A stretch of 64,000 nt of DNA from Streptomyces pluripotens (GTDB lineage: Bacteria > Actinomycetota > Actinomycetes > Streptomycetales > Streptomycetaceae), in assembly GCF_000802245.2 (NCBI RefSeq), contig NZ_CP021080.1, positions 3,162,001 through 3,226,000 on the forward strand, given 5' to 3'. This document shows positions 54,696 through 63,891 of the stretch, in pieces. Position 1 is the first letter of the stretch, and every line of letters starts with the position of its first letter. A model generated the notes under the pieces. It was not told where the DNA came from and made no database searches. It was given only the letters and a program-made list of their open reading frames with translations. Both the position numbers and the translations under genes were made by a program.

Positions 54696-57026
54696 ATGAA
54701 GCACCCGACCCACGCAGCGCGGGAAACCCGCCCTGCCTCGGCGGGCGGATCCGTACGGCTCGAACCGGTGCTGCTGGCCGTCACCGCGGCGGCCCTGACG
54801 GCCGGCGGTGGCGCCTGGCTCGCCGGCGCCGGCGACCTCGCGGACCTGTTCTGGGCTCTGGGCACGGTCTTCGCCGTGGTCCCCGCCGTGGGGTGGGTGA
54901 TCGGGGCGCTGCGTCACGGGCGCGCGGGCGTGGACCTGATCGCCGTGTTGGCTCTCGTCGGCACCCTGGCCGTCCGCGAGTACCTGGCCGGTGCCCTGAT
55001 CGCGCTGATGCTGGCCACCGGCCGCACGCTGGAAGCCGCCGCCCAGCGGCGCGCCTCGCACGACCTGCGCGCCCTGCTGGAGCACGCGCCCCGCTCGGCC
55101 CGCCGCCGCACCGGAACCACGGTGACCACGGTGCCGCTGTCCGAGGTCGCGGTCGGAGACCTGCTCGTCGTCGCCCCCGGCGAGGTGGTCCCCGTCGACG
55201 GCCGGGTCGAGAGCACCGCCGCCGTCCTGGACGAGTCCGTGCTCACCGGTGAGCCGCTCCACGTCGAGCGCCCCCGGGGCGAGGCGGTGCGCAGCGGTGT
55301 GATCAACGCCGGCGGTGCCTTCGAACTGCGTGCCACCGCGACCGAGCAGGACAGCACCTATGCCGGCATCGTGCGGTTGGCCCAACAGGCAGGGGCGGAG
55401 TCGGCACCCGTGGTACGGCTGGCCGACCGGTACGCCGCCTGGTTCCTTCCGCTGTCCCTGGCGGTGGCGGGGCTGGCCTGGCTGATCAGCGGCTCGGCGG
55501 TCCGGGCCGTCGCCGTCCTGGTCGTCGCCACGCCCTGTCCGCTGCTGCTGGCCGCCCCGGTCGCCATCGTCTCGGGCCTCTCCCGCGCCTCCCGTCTCGG
55601 CGTGGTCATCCGTGACGGCGGGGCGCTGGAGAACCTCGGTCGTGCCCGCACGCTCCTGCTGGACAAGACCGGCACACTCACCCGGGGCCGCCCGCGTGTC
55701 CTCGACGTCACCGCCGCCCCCGGCCACAAACCCGCGGAGGTCCTCCGGCTGGCGGCCTCTCTCGACCAGTACTCGCCGCACGTCCTGGCCCGGGCCATCG
55801 TCGACACCGCCCGGGAACGCAAGCTGGAACTGTCGGCCCCCTCCGGCGTCACGGAGGAACCCGGCCGGGGCGCCACCGGCACCGTGGACGGACAACAGGT
55901 CTCGGTCGGCCGCCTCGACCCCGGCGACGTACGGCCCGCCTGGGCCAGGGCGGTGGACAACCGTGCCCTGCTCGACGGCGCGGCCGTCGCCTGGCTCACC
56001 GTCGGCGGAGAGCCAGCCGGTGCGGTCCTGCTGCGCGACCCGCTGCGCCACGACGCCCCGCGTACCCTGCGCCATCTCCGCGCGGCGGGCATCGAACGGC
56101 TGCTGATGCTCACCGGCGACCGTGCCGCACCCGCCCGTGAGGTCGCCGCGGTCCTCGGCCTGGACGACGTACGCGCCGAACTCAGCCCGGCCGACAAGGT
56201 CGCCGCCGTGCGCACCGAACGCGAGCGTGCGGTCACCGTGATGGTCGGTGACGGCGTCAACGACGCACCCGCCCTGGCCGCCGCCGACGTCGGTGTGGCC
56301 ATGGGCGCCCGCGGTTCCACCGCTTCCTCCGAGGCCGCCGACATCGTCCTGACCACCGACCGCGTAGACCGTCTGGCCGACGCGGTCACGATCGCCCAGC
56401 GCGCCCGCCGCATCGCCGTGCAGAGTGCCCTCGGCGGCATGCTGATGTCGTTGGCCGCCATGGCCGCGGCTGCCGTCGGCCTGCTCCCGCCCGCCGCCGG
56501 CGCCCTGCTCCAGGAGGGCATCGACGTCGCGGTCATCCTGAACGCGTTGCGTGCCCTGCGCGTCGGGCAGACCGCGCGCCCGGCCCTCACTCCGGCGGCC
56601 GAGGCGCTCATCCACCGCTTCGCGGCCGAACACGACGACCTCCAGGACGTCCTCGAAGCCGTACGCGACGCCGCCGACCGTCTCTCTGCCAGTCCGGGCC
56701 CCGATGCTCTGGCCGCCGTCGCGGAAACCCACCGGCTGCTGGCCGAGCGGCTGCTGCCGCACGAGTACGCCGAGGAACACCAGCTCTACCCGGCCCTCGC
56801 GCCCACCCTCGGCGGCCCCGAGGCCACCGCCACCATGAGTCGCGCCCACAGCGAGATCGAACGCCTCGCCCGGCGCATCGCCACCCACGTGGAGCTGGCC
56901 CGCGCAGACGGTGGTCTGGCCCCGGGGCAACTCGACGACCTGCGCTCCTGCCTCTACGGGCTCAACACCGTGCTGCGCCTGCACTTCACCCAGGAGGAGG
57001 AGAACTACTTCTCGCTGGCGCCGTGA
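54696..57026 (+). CDS. Heavy-metal P-type ATPase fused to a C-terminal hemerythrin domain
   Basis: 776 residues from ATG at 54696. The ATPase part has the TGEP loop (LDESVLTGEPLHVER), ion-channel motif VVATPCPLLLAAP, phosphorylation site LLDKTGTLTRG and hinge MVGDGVNDAPAL. No N-terminal CxxC metal-binding domain. From about residue 630 to the end is a four-helix hemerythrin domain with iron-ligand pattern AAEHDDLQDVL, HEYAEEHQLYP, SRAHSEIERL and RLHFTQEEENYF. The fusion suggests metal export gated by or protecting against O2, NO or iron. Overlaps the convergent MarR gene by 22 bases. Confidence 0.9.
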   Translation: MKHPTHAARETRPASAGGSVRLEPVLLAVTAAALTAGGGAWLAGAGDLADLFWALGTVFAVVPAVGWVIGALRHGRAGVDLIAVLALVGTLAVREYLAGALIALMLATGRTLEAAAQRRASHDLRALLEHAPRSARRRTGTTVTTVPLSEVAVGDLLVVAPGEVVPVDGRVESTAAVLDESVLTGEPLHVERPRGEAVRSGVINAGGAFELRATATEQDSTYAGIVRLAQQAGAESAPVVRLADRYAAWFLPLSLAVAGLAWLISGSAVRAVAVLVVATPCPLLLAAPVAIVSGLSRASRLGVVIRDGGALENLGRARTLLLDKTGTLTRGRPRVLDVTAAPGHKPAEVLRLAASLDQYSPHVLARAIVDTARERKLELSAPSGVTEEPGRGATGTVDGQQVSVGRLDPGDVRPAWARAVDNRALLDGAAVAWLTVGGEPAGAVLLRDPLRHDAPRTLRHLRAAGIERLLMLTGDRAAPAREVAAVLGLDDVRAELSPADKVAAVRTERERAVTVMVGDGVNDAPALAAADVGVAMGARGSTASSEAADIVLTTDRVDRLADAVTIAQRARRIAVQSALGGMLMSLAAMAAAAVGLLPPAAGALLQEGIDVAVILNALRALRVGQTARPALTPAAEALIHRFAAEHDDLQDVLEAVRDAADRLSASPGPDALAAVAETHRLLAERLLPHEYAEEHQLYPALAPTLGGPEATATMSRAHSEIERLARRIATHVELARADGGLAPGQLDDLRSCLYGLNTVLRLHFTQEEENYFSLAP

Positions 57027-57535
57027 GACCGCGTCCCGCCCTCGGCCGGCTCACCCAGGTGCTCGGCCAGCTGGAACAGCGCGGGCAGGGCGTCGGCGAT
57101 GGCCGCCCGGGAGGCGTCGTCGAGGGCGGCGAGGGCGCCGTCAATGCGGTGTTCGTGGGCAGTGGTCCAGGCGGCGAGCTTCTCCCGGCCGGCTTCGGTG
57201 AGGGTGACGACGGAGGCACGGCGGTCGGCGGAGTCGACGTCCCGGGCGACCAGCCCAGCGTTGATCATCTGCCCGATCAGTCCGCTGACCGTGCTCGGGG
57301 CAAGGCGCCGGCGGGCTGCCAGGTCGCTGATCCGCGCGGGCGAGTGCTCACCGAGCACCTGCAGCAGTTCGACCTGTGCCATGGGGAGGGTCTCCCACGG
57401 ATAGTCGGTGCGGATCGAGGAACGCAGTGCCCGGCGCAGCCGGGTGACGGCCTCGGTGAGCAGACGGGCCTCCGGCTCCTGCGCCGCGGGACCGGTGGAG
57501 GCCGAGGGGTCCTCGGTGCGGGGCTGCGCGGACAT
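57005..57535 (-). CDS. MarR-family regulator
   Basis: 176 residues from ATG at 57535. Winged helix with LPMAQVELLQVLGEHSPARI, LAPSTVSGLIGQMINAGLV and the wing DSADRRASVVTLTEAGRE, all typical of MarR. Convergent with the ATPase-hemerythrin gene. No palindrome was pinned down in its own promoter, and its ligand is unknown. Confidence 0.92.
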   Translation of the reverse strand: MSAQPRTEDPSASTGPAAQEPEARLLTEAVTRLRRALRSSIRTDYPWETLPMAQVELLQVLGEHSPARISDLAARRRLAPSTVSGLIGQMINAGLVARDVDSADRRASVVTLTEAGREKLAAWTTAHEHRIDGALAALDDASRAAIADALPALFQLAEHLGEPAEGGTRSHGASEK

Positions 57536-57639
57536 GGGGGCAAGGGTAGCCGGGGCGGCGACGGCGGAGGTCCCACCGTCCAGGGCGCGGACGGCCCGCC
57601 CCGCTGCACGCCCCGGCCGTACGTCCACGGCCTTGCGGC

Positions 57640-58044
57640 TCAGCTGTCCCGGTCGGCCACGGTGAGCGAGGCCAGCGCGGCGTCGAGGCGGCGGGTGGCC
57701 TCTTCGGCGACCGGTCGAAGGGCGTCGAGCCCGGTCAGGGTGACCATGGTGCCCGGGTCGAGGGCTTGTACGGCGGTGCGGTCGCCGTCGGTGCGCACGA
57801 CGACGTTGCAGGGCAGCAGCAGGCCGATGGTGCGGTCGGCCTCCAGGGCGCGGTGAGCGAGCGGCGGGTTGCACGCGCCGAGGATGACGTAGTCCTCCAT
57901 GTCCTGGTCGAGCTTGGCCTTGAGCGTGGCCGTGACGTCGATCTCGGTGAGGATGCCGAAGCCCTGTGCGGCCAGGGCGTCCCGGACCCGGGCCACGGCG
58001 GTGGCGAAGTCGGTGTCGAGGTGCACGGTGCGGTCGTAGCGCAT
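57640..58044 (-). CDS. DUF302 protein
   Basis: 134 residues from ATG at 58044. FATAVARVRDALAAQGFGIL and ILGACNPPLAHRALEADRTI (single conserved Cys) define DUF302, a ferredoxin-like-fold family with no proven function that often accompanies sulfur or stress genes. Divergent from the MBL-rhodanese gene; two TACCCC-type palindromes lie between them, so it should be co-controlled. Confidence 0.9.
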   Translation of the reverse strand: MRYDRTVHLDTDFATAVARVRDALAAQGFGILTEIDVTATLKAKLDQDMEDYVILGACNPPLAHRALEADRTIGLLLPCNVVVRTDGDRTAVQALDPGTMVTLTGLDALRPVAEEATRRLDAALASLTVADRDS

Positions 58045-58167
58045 GGCGGTGGCCCTTCTGATCGGCTGGCGCGGTACCGGAGCGGTATCCGGTTGTTCAC
58101 GAAGTTCCCGGGGGACCCGAGAGGTGTTCCACAGAGATGTCCTCGGCCGATTCTGTCGTCTCGGAAA

Positions 58168-58181
58168 TACCCCGGGGGGTA
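58168..58181. promoter_or_regulatory. CsoR/CstR-type operator 1
   Basis: TACCCC-GG-GGGGTA palindrome between DUF302 and the MBL-rhodanese gene. Same pattern as the sites at 58203, 61372 and 62477. Confidence 0.8.
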
Positions 58182-58202
58182 CCCATGTTACTGTCGAATA
58201 CA

Positions 58203-58216
58203 TACCCCCGGGGGTA
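58203..58216. promoter_or_regulatory. CsoR/CstR-type operator 2
   Basis: TACCCC-CG-GGGGTA palindrome ending 25 bases before the GTG of the MBL-rhodanese gene. Centre-to-centre distance to operator 1 is 35 bp. Confidence 0.82.
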
Positions 58217-58241
58217 ATTCTTCACCAGAAGGGAGTACCTC

Positions 58242-59606
58242 GTGTTCTTCGTCGACACGATCGAAGTGGCCGGGCTCGGCAACCGCAGCTACCTGGCGGG
58301 TGGCGAGCGGACAGCGGTGGCGATCGACCCACCGCGCGACATCGACCAGGTGATCGCGGCGGCGGCGCGGCGCGGGGTGCGGATATCCCACGTGGTCGAG
58401 ACGCACGTGCACAACGACTACGTCACCGGCGGCCTGGAACTCGCCCGGGTCACGGGCGCCGACTACCTCGTCCCCGCCGGGGCCCGGGTTTCCTTCCCAC
58501 GGACGTCCGTGCACGACGGCGACCGCGCCGAGATCGACGCCGCGGCCGGGCTGACCCTGCGCGCACTGGCGACGCCGGGGCACACTCCGCACCACACCTC
58601 GTACGCGCTGGAGGACAACGGCACCGCCGTCGCGGTGTTCACCGGCGGCTCCCTGCTGATCGGCACCGTCGGCCGGCCCGACCTGGTCGAGCCGCGGCTG
58701 ACCGAGCACCTCGCCCGTGCCCAGTACGCCTCCGCACACCGGCTGGCCACCGAGCTGCCGGACGACACCGCAGTGCTGCCCACCCATGGTTTCGGCAGCT
58801 TCTGCTCCTCCAGCCAGGCCGAGGGCGAGTCCACCACCATCGGCAAGGAGAAGGCGTCCAACGACGCACTCACCCGTGACGTGGACGCCTTCGTCGCCGA
58901 TCTGCTGGCCGGCCTGGACGACATTCCCGCGTACTACGCGCACATGGGCCCGGCCAATGCGACCGGCCCCGCGCCGGTCGACCTGACCCCGCCCGCCGTC
59001 GCCGACGCCCAGCAGATCGCCGCCCGGCTGGCCGCCGGGGAATGGGTGGTCGACCTGCGCAATCGAGTCGCCTTCGCCGAGGGGCACGTCGCGGGCTCGT
59101 TCAACTTCGAGGCGGAGGGGCAGCTGGCCACCTATCTGGCCTGGCTGATCCCGTGGGGCAAGCCGGTGACACTGCTGGCCGAGTCGGCGGAACAACTCGC
59201 CGACGCACAGCGCGAGCTGGTCCGGGTGGGCATCGACCGCCCCGCCGCCGCGGCCACTGGAGAACCCCGCGACTGGGCACGGGAGGGCGAGGCCCTCTCC
59301 TCCTTCCCCCGGGCCACCTTCGCCACCCTCGCGGAACGCATCCGGGACGGCGTCGTCGTGCTGGATGTGCGTCGCGCCTCCGAACGGTCGGCCGGCTTCA
59401 TCGAAGGCTCGGTGCACATCCCCGTCCACGCGCTGCCCCGCCGCATCCACGAGGTGCCCGAAGGACAGGTGTGGGTCCACTGCGCCGGCGGCATGCGCGC
59501 CGCCATCGCCGCCTCCCTGCTGGACGCCGCGGGCCGCGACGTGGTCGCCGTGGACGACTCCTTCGACGCGGTCGGTCAGGCGGGGCTCGCCGTCCGGACC
59601 GACTGA
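58242..59606 (+). CDS. Persulfide-dioxygenase-like MBL protein fused to rhodanese domains (CstB-like)
   Basis: 454 residues from GTG at 58242 (AGAAGGGAG upstream). The N-terminal MBL domain has VVETHVHNDYVTGG (HxHxD iron ligands) and ATPGHTPHHTSYAL, as in ETHE1-type persulfide dioxygenases. A first rhodanese-like domain lacks the active Cys (TLLAESAEQLADAQ). A second has WVHCAGGMRAAIAA with the catalytic Cys. This MBL-pseudorhodanese-rhodanese order is that of CstB, which oxidises persulfides to thiosulfate/sulfite. Confidence 0.9.
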   Translation: MFFVDTIEVAGLGNRSYLAGGERTAVAIDPPRDIDQVIAAAARRGVRISHVVETHVHNDYVTGGLELARVTGADYLVPAGARVSFPRTSVHDGDRAEIDAAAGLTLRALATPGHTPHHTSYALEDNGTAVAVFTGGSLLIGTVGRPDLVEPRLTEHLARAQYASAHRLATELPDDTAVLPTHGFGSFCSSSQAEGESTTIGKEKASNDALTRDVDAFVADLLAGLDDIPAYYAHMGPANATGPAPVDLTPPAVADAQQIAARLAAGEWVVDLRNRVAFAEGHVAGSFNFEAEGQLATYLAWLIPWGKPVTLLAESAEQLADAQRELVRVGIDRPAAAATGEPRDWAREGEALSSFPRATFATLAERIRDGVVVLDVRRASERSAGFIEGSVHIPVHALPRRIHEVPEGQVWVHCAGGMRAAIAASLLDAAGRDVVAVDDSFDAVGQAGLAVRTD

Positions 59607-59615
59607 CAGCACACG

Positions 59616-59702
59616 CCCCGCGAACCCCGCGAACCCCGCGAACCCCGCGAACCCCGCGAACCCCGCGAACCCCGCGGACGCCGCGGACGCCGCGGACGCC
59701 GC
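59616..59702 (+). repeat. 9-bp tandem repeats
   Basis: Six perfect CCCCGCGAA units followed by three to four CGCCGCGGA-type variants, in the gap between the MBL-rhodanese and rhodanese genes. A further degenerate GAGAACTCC repeat follows to about 59785. Confidence 0.9.
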
Positions 59703-59804
59703 GAGTTCCGCGCCGTGACCTCGCGCGCTGCGAGAACCGCAACACCTCCGCGAACTGCGAGAACTCCGAGAACTCCGAGAAGACGAACAGGAAGGAGAAC
59801 CCCG

Positions 59805-60176
59805 ATGAGCCTCTTCCGGCGCAGCAGGACCGGCTCCGAACGGGTGACCGCGCAGGATGCCGCGGCCCGCACCGGGCATGGCGGCGACGCCACGCTGCTC
59901 GACGTGCGTGAGCCCTATGAGTGGCAGGCGGGGCACGCTCCCGACGCCGTGCACGTACCCCTGTCGGCTCTGGCCGCGGGCGCCGGGCTGCCCGGCACAG
60001 CGCAGGCGCGGCCCGTAGTGGTGATCTGCCGCTCGGGCAACCGTTCCCGGCGGGCAGCCCGACTGCTGCAGGCCAGGGGCGTCGAAGCCGTCGACGTCAT
60101 CGGTGGCATGCAGGACTGGGCCGCCGCCGGACTCCCGGTCGTCGACGCACGCGGCAGGAACGGATCCGTCGCGTGA
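59805..60176 (+). CDS. Single-domain rhodanese
   Basis: 123 residues from ATG at 59805 with GAAGGAG upstream. LLDVREPYEWQAGHAPDAVH and the active loop VVICRSGNRSRRAARLL (catalytic Cys, CRSGNRS) are complete. It transfers persulfide sulfur, probably to or from the MBL-rhodanese product or thioredoxin. Stop overlaps the GTG of the TauE gene. Confidence 0.93.
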   Translation: MSLFRRSRTGSERVTAQDAAARTGHGGDATLLDVREPYEWQAGHAPDAVHVPLSALAAGAGLPGTAQARPVVVICRSGNRSRRAARLLQARGVEAVDVIGGMQDWAAAGLPVVDARGRNGSVA

Positions 60177-60919
60177 GCGCTGTGATACTCGCCCTGCTCG
60201 CCGGTGCCGTCATCGGGCTGGCACTCGGCGGGCTCGGCGGCGGCGGCAGTGTCCTGGCCGTGCCCGCCCTGATCTACCTGCTGGGTTTCACCCCGGTCGC
60301 GGCCACCACCGCGAGCCTGGTCATCGTCACCGTCACCTCCGCGACAGCACTGTCCGCGCACGCCCGCGACGGTAACGTCCGTTGGCGTGCAGGGCTGCTG
60401 TTCGCGGCGGCGGGAATCGGTCCGGCGATGCTCGGCAGCGCGCTCGCCGGGCAACTGCCGGCGGCTTGGCTCACCGTGGCCTTCGCCCTGCTCGCGGGTG
60501 CTGCCTCGATACGCATGCTCCGACCCCGCCCAACGGCCGGCCCTGCCGCGCCGGTGCGGCCGGGCCGGGCGGCGGCGGCCGGCGCCGGACTGGGCGCGGT
60601 CACCGGCGTCCTCGGTGTCGGTGGTGGCTTCCTCGCCGTCCCCGCGCTGGTCAACGTCCTCGGTATGCGCATACGGGAAGCAGTGGGCACCAGCCTGCTG
60701 GTGATCACCGTCAACTCGGTGGCCGCCCTGGCCATGCGTGCCGGTACGGCCGACGGCCTGAACTGGGCCCTGATAGGCCCGTTCGCCGGTGCGGCGATCC
60801 TGGGCGCGTGGGACGGCAAGCGCCTGTCGGCGAAGCTGTCCGGGCAGACGCTGCAGCGGGTCTTCGCTCTGGTCCTCCTGGCGGTGGCCGGCTTCATGCT
60901 GGTCGACACGGTGGCCTGA
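60173..60919 (+). CDS. TauE/SafE-family sulfite/organosulfonate exporter
   Basis: 248 residues from GTG at 60173. About eight hydrophobic helices in two repeats, each starting with the glycine-rich signature: GLGGGGSVLAVPALIYLLG and GVGGGFLAVPALVNVLG. TauE/SafE proteins are proposed sulfite or sulfoacetate exporters; in cst-type operons they remove sulfite made by persulfide oxidation. Coupled to the rhodanese gene by GTGA overlap. Confidence 0.92.
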   Translation: MSAVILALLAGAVIGLALGGLGGGGSVLAVPALIYLLGFTPVAATTASLVIVTVTSATALSAHARDGNVRWRAGLLFAAAGIGPAMLGSALAGQLPAAWLTVAFALLAGAASIRMLRPRPTAGPAAPVRPGRAAAAGAGLGAVTGVLGVGGGFLAVPALVNVLGMRIREAVGTSLLVITVNSVAALAMRAGTADGLNWALIGPFAGAAILGAWDGKRLSAKLSGQTLQRVFALVLLAVAGFMLVDTVA

Positions 60920-61066
60920 TGGACGCCCGAGCACCAGAAGCCGCGGTGAACACCCGAATGCCGCGAGCCACCGTCAGCATCCGGGAGCCGGAGGTCCGCC
61001 CGGCCCTCCGGGCGCCGGGGGCCGGGCCGAACGCCCGGCTCCCGCACCCCGGCCCCGTGCGGGTCC

Positions 61067-61417
<351 letters not shown>

Positions 61418-61435
61418 TTAAGGATCACTTCTGTC

Positions 61436-62023
61436 ATGACCCCCCACCCGACCCCCATCGCATTCGAAACCGATCAGGCTCGCGAACGACTGCACGAATT
61501 CACCGTGGTCGACGTGCGCACCCCCGGTGAGTATGCCTCCGGCCACCTGCCCGGGGCCCTCAACATCCCCCTGGACCAGATTCGGCGAGCCCTGCCCGAG
61601 CTCCAGCACGCGGCCGATCACGGCGGCCTCCTCGTCGTGTGCGCCTCCGGAGCCCGCTCGGAGAACGCCTGCAAGCTCCTGAGGGAGCAGGGCATTCCGG
61701 CGGCCACCCTCGTCGGCGGCACGGGCGCCTGGGCCGCTCAGGGGCACGACCTGCACCAGCCCGCCGCCTGTGACACACGCGCCCGCTGGAGCATGGAGCG
61801 GCAGGTGCGCTTCACCGCGGGGGCGGTGGTGCTCCTGGGGCTGCTCCTCGGCTTCCTGGTGCACCCGGCCTTCCAGATCCTCTCGGCCGGCATCGCAGGC
61901 GGCCTCGTCTTCTCCGCGGTCACCGACACCTGCGGCATGGCGGCCATGTTGGGCAAGCTGCCCCACAACCGGCCCCGCGCCGCCGACCTCGACGCCACGC
62001 TCGCCGCGCTGCGCAGCCGCTGA
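61436..62023 (+). CDS. Rhodanese with DUF2892 membrane domain
   Basis: 195 residues. Rhodanese domain: VVDVRTPGEYASGHLPGALN and LLVVCASGARSENACKLL (catalytic Cys in CASGARS). From about residue 120, RWSMERQVRFTAGAVVLLGL, GFLVHPAFQILSAGI and DTCGMAAMLGKLPHNR form a DUF2892 domain with two membrane helices and a Cys in the turn. It presumably handles persulfide sulfur at the membrane. Divergent from the repressor gene with a shared operator. Confidence 0.92.
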   Translation: MTPHPTPIAFETDQARERLHEFTVVDVRTPGEYASGHLPGALNIPLDQIRRALPELQHAADHGGLLVVCASGARSENACKLLREQGIPAATLVGGTGAWAAQGHDLHQPAACDTRARWSMERQVRFTAGAVVLLGLLLGFLVHPAFQILSAGIAGGLVFSAVTDTCGMAAMLGKLPHNRPRAADLDATLAALRSR

Positions 62024-62032
62024 GACCGACGG

Positions 62033-62071
62033 AACCGGGGCCTGCACGCATAGCGCGTGCAGGCCCCGGTT
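62033..62071. terminator. Bidirectional terminator
   Basis: Perfect stem of at least 16 bp (ACCGGGGCCTGCACGC at 62034-62049 with 62055-62070), loop ATAGC, between convergent rhodanese and thioredoxin genes; TTT follows on the plus strand. Confidence 0.9.
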
Positions 62072-62082
62072 TCTGTGGGCCC

Positions 62083-62454
62083 TCAGCCCTGTTCCGCCGC
62101 GCCCTCGGCAGCCCGCCGACGCAGGTCACCCATGTCGACGGACCGGATCTCGGCGATCAGCTCCTCCAGGGCCTGCGGCGGCAGCGCGCCCGGCTGGGCG
62201 TACAGAACGGTCCGCTCCCGGACAGCCATGAGGGTGGGGATGGAGGAGATCCGGAAGGCGGCAGCGAGTTCGGGCTGCGCCTCGGTGTCGACCTTGCCGA
62301 AGACGATGCCCGGATGCCGCTGGGCGGCCTGCTCGTAGACCGGCCCGAACATCCGGCACGGACCGCACCAGGCGGCCCAGAAGTCGATCAACACGATGTC
62401 GGAGCCGGTGAGAGTCTCCTCGAAGTTCTCTTTGGTCAGTTCGACGGTCGCCAT
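62083..62454 (-). CDS. Thioredoxin
   Basis: 123 residues from ATG at 62454 with GAGGAGAG upstream. FWAAWCGPCRMFGPV carries the WCGPC active site; ISSIPTLMAVRER contains the cis-Pro. The C-terminal 15 residues are an arginine/alanine extension. Placed under a TACCCC-type operator, so it likely reduces rhodanese or protein persulfides in this regulon rather than being the housekeeping thioredoxin. Confidence 0.93.
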   Translation of the reverse strand: MATVELTKENFEETLTGSDIVLIDFWAAWCGPCRMFGPVYEQAAQRHPGIVFGKVDTEAQPELAAAFRISSIPTLMAVRERTVLYAQPGALPPQALEELIAEIRSVDMGDLRRRAAEGAAEQG

Positions 62455-62476
62455 GGCGTCCCACTCTCCTCTCAGA

Positions 62477-62490
62477 TACCCCACGGGGTA
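62477..62490. promoter_or_regulatory. CsoR/CstR-type operator 4
   Basis: TACCCC-AC-GGGGTA, embedded in a longer symmetric CTCAGA...TCTGAG palindrome, 23 bases upstream of the thioredoxin start. Confidence 0.85.
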
Positions 62491-62549
62491 TCTGAGACAA
62501 CCGGCGCGGGGCCGGGTTTGTTCCGGGCCGGCAGGCAGGCAGGGGACCC

Positions 62550-62603
62550 GAGTACACGCGGACCGAGTACACGCGGACCGAGTACACGCGGACCGAGTAC
62601 ACG
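62550..62603. repeat. 15-bp tandem repeats
   Basis: GAGTACACGCGGACC repeated three times plus a partial fourth, between the thioredoxin promoter and the OsmC 3' end. No spacers, so not a CRISPR. Confidence 0.93.
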
Positions 62604-62656
62604 GGTTCCCGGAGCGACCCGCACGGGCCCTCGACGCGACCGGCGCGGGGAACGCA

Positions 62657-63106
62657 TCACGCCAGCTCGATGTCGATCTCGGGTGGCCGGCTGAGCGTGT
62701 TGTGGACGGTGCAGTGCGAGGCGACGGCAAGCAGGGCGGTACGACGCTGCTCAGTGAGCCCCGGCGGCGGGACGACCACGATGCGCACGGAGGCGACGCG
62801 GGCCGGGCGGTCGGTGGCCATGACGAACTCGGCCCGCACCTGCAGCCCGGAGCGGGACAGACCGTGGCGGATCAGGTAGCGGCCGGCGTAGAAGGCGACG
62901 CAGGTGGCCAGAGAAGCCGCGAACAGTTCGGTGGGCGTCGGTGCGGTGTCCGCGCCGCCCGCTTCGGCGGGCTGGTCGACCTGCATCCGGTGACCGCGGA
63001 CGTCGATGGCGTAGGCATCACCATCGACGTGGGTGACGTCGAGCGTGTGTACGGCGGTGTCCTGCGGCCGGGTCACGTTGATGGTGTGCGGTGCGGTGCC
63101 GGTCAT
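62657..63106 (-). CDS. OsmC-family protein
   Basis: 149 residues from ATG at 63106. PTELFAASLATCVAFYAGRY has the first conserved Cys; LLAVASHCTVHNTL has the second. OsmC/Ohr-type proteins reduce organic hydroperoxides, and this YhfA/OsmC-like subgroup has been linked to persulfide and thiol stress. It lies beside the CstR-like regulon but its own promoter has no TACCCC palindrome, so membership is uncertain. An in-frame TTG extension upstream looks non-coding. Confidence 0.9.
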   Translation of the reverse strand: MTGTAPHTINVTRPQDTAVHTLDVTHVDGDAYAIDVRGHRMQVDQPAEAGGADTAPTPTELFAASLATCVAFYAGRYLIRHGLSRSGLQVRAEFVMATDRPARVASVRIVVVPPPGLTEQRRTALLAVASHCTVHNTLSRPPEIDIELA

Positions 63107-63429
63107 GGCCGGACCCCTTCCGTAAGCGGCTTCCGTTTCCGGTTCCCAGTCGACTGCGGTCCATCTGCCGGATCGAGAGGCCGAGGGGGTGGTCCGCAGG
63201 TCCGATAGGCCCCTCGTGCTCCACGGCCCGGTTCCACCGCGCGCGCCCGGCCGGCCGAGGGCACCGTCGAGCCCGGGAAGCGGAACGACGAGGACGGGAG
63301 CGGCAAGCCGGGACCGGGGAGCCGGGAGCAAGAGGCCGGCACCGGGACACCGGCACCGGAACGCCGGAGCCGAGTTGGTCAGACGAGGCCGAAAGACCAG
63401 GTCGGCAGGACGGCGCCGGGAAGACCGCG
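63107..63429. other. Intergenic region
   Basis: About 320 bases rich in purine (GGGA/GAGCC) tracts; no gene or clear operator seen. Confidence 0.45.
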
Positions 63430-63732
63430 TCAGGAGGACGGGGAACCGCCCTGCGGCCGGGCGCCGCCGGCAGGGTTCTCGACCGCACCGACCCGCTCAA
63501 GGAGCAGATGGGCCAGGCCGCGGGCCTCTTCCGGGGTGAGCGCCGCCCAGACTCCCGGGTCGCCGCCGCGGTCCTCCCCCACGTCCAGGGCGATCCTGCT
63601 GACCGGCCGGTCCGGACGGCCGAGCCGCAGGCACCGGACCGCGATCCGACGTCCGCACGTGGTCACGAGGGAGTCCTCGTCAGTGTGGCTCTCCTCGCCC
63701 CCGCGGAGCCGGTCGTCTCCTGCCGTCGCCAT
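63430..63732 (-). CDS. Hypothetical protein
   Basis: 100 residues from ATG at 63732; the frame extends to 63834 but the extra part is arginine-rich and not gene-like. LVTTCGRRIAVRCLRLGRPD and ALTPEEARGLAHLLLERVGA suggest a small beta-strand plus helix protein. Similar short proteins are common in Streptomyces but I know no function for them. The promoter would lie between 63733 and 63891. Confidence 0.6.
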   Translation of the reverse strand: MATAGDDRLRGGEESHTDEDSLVTTCGRRIAVRCLRLGRPDRPVSRIALDVGEDRGGDPGVWAALTPEEARGLAHLLLERVGAVENPAGGARPQGGSPSS

Positions 63733-63891
63733 CGGTCTCACGCTCCTCCGCCCGTCGTCCCCTGCCGTCCCAGCGAATCGCCGCCCCTGAGACCCACCTA
63801 CCCGTCGGGGCACCAGAAGCAGCGCATCACGCACCGGAAATGTTCCCGTCCACCCACCGGAAAGCAGGCGCCCGGATCACCCGCTCCCGGG

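Noticed and set aside
62550..62603. Possible CRISPR array
   Set aside because: Repeats are contiguous without spacers and no cas genes are nearby. The same applies to 59616-59702.
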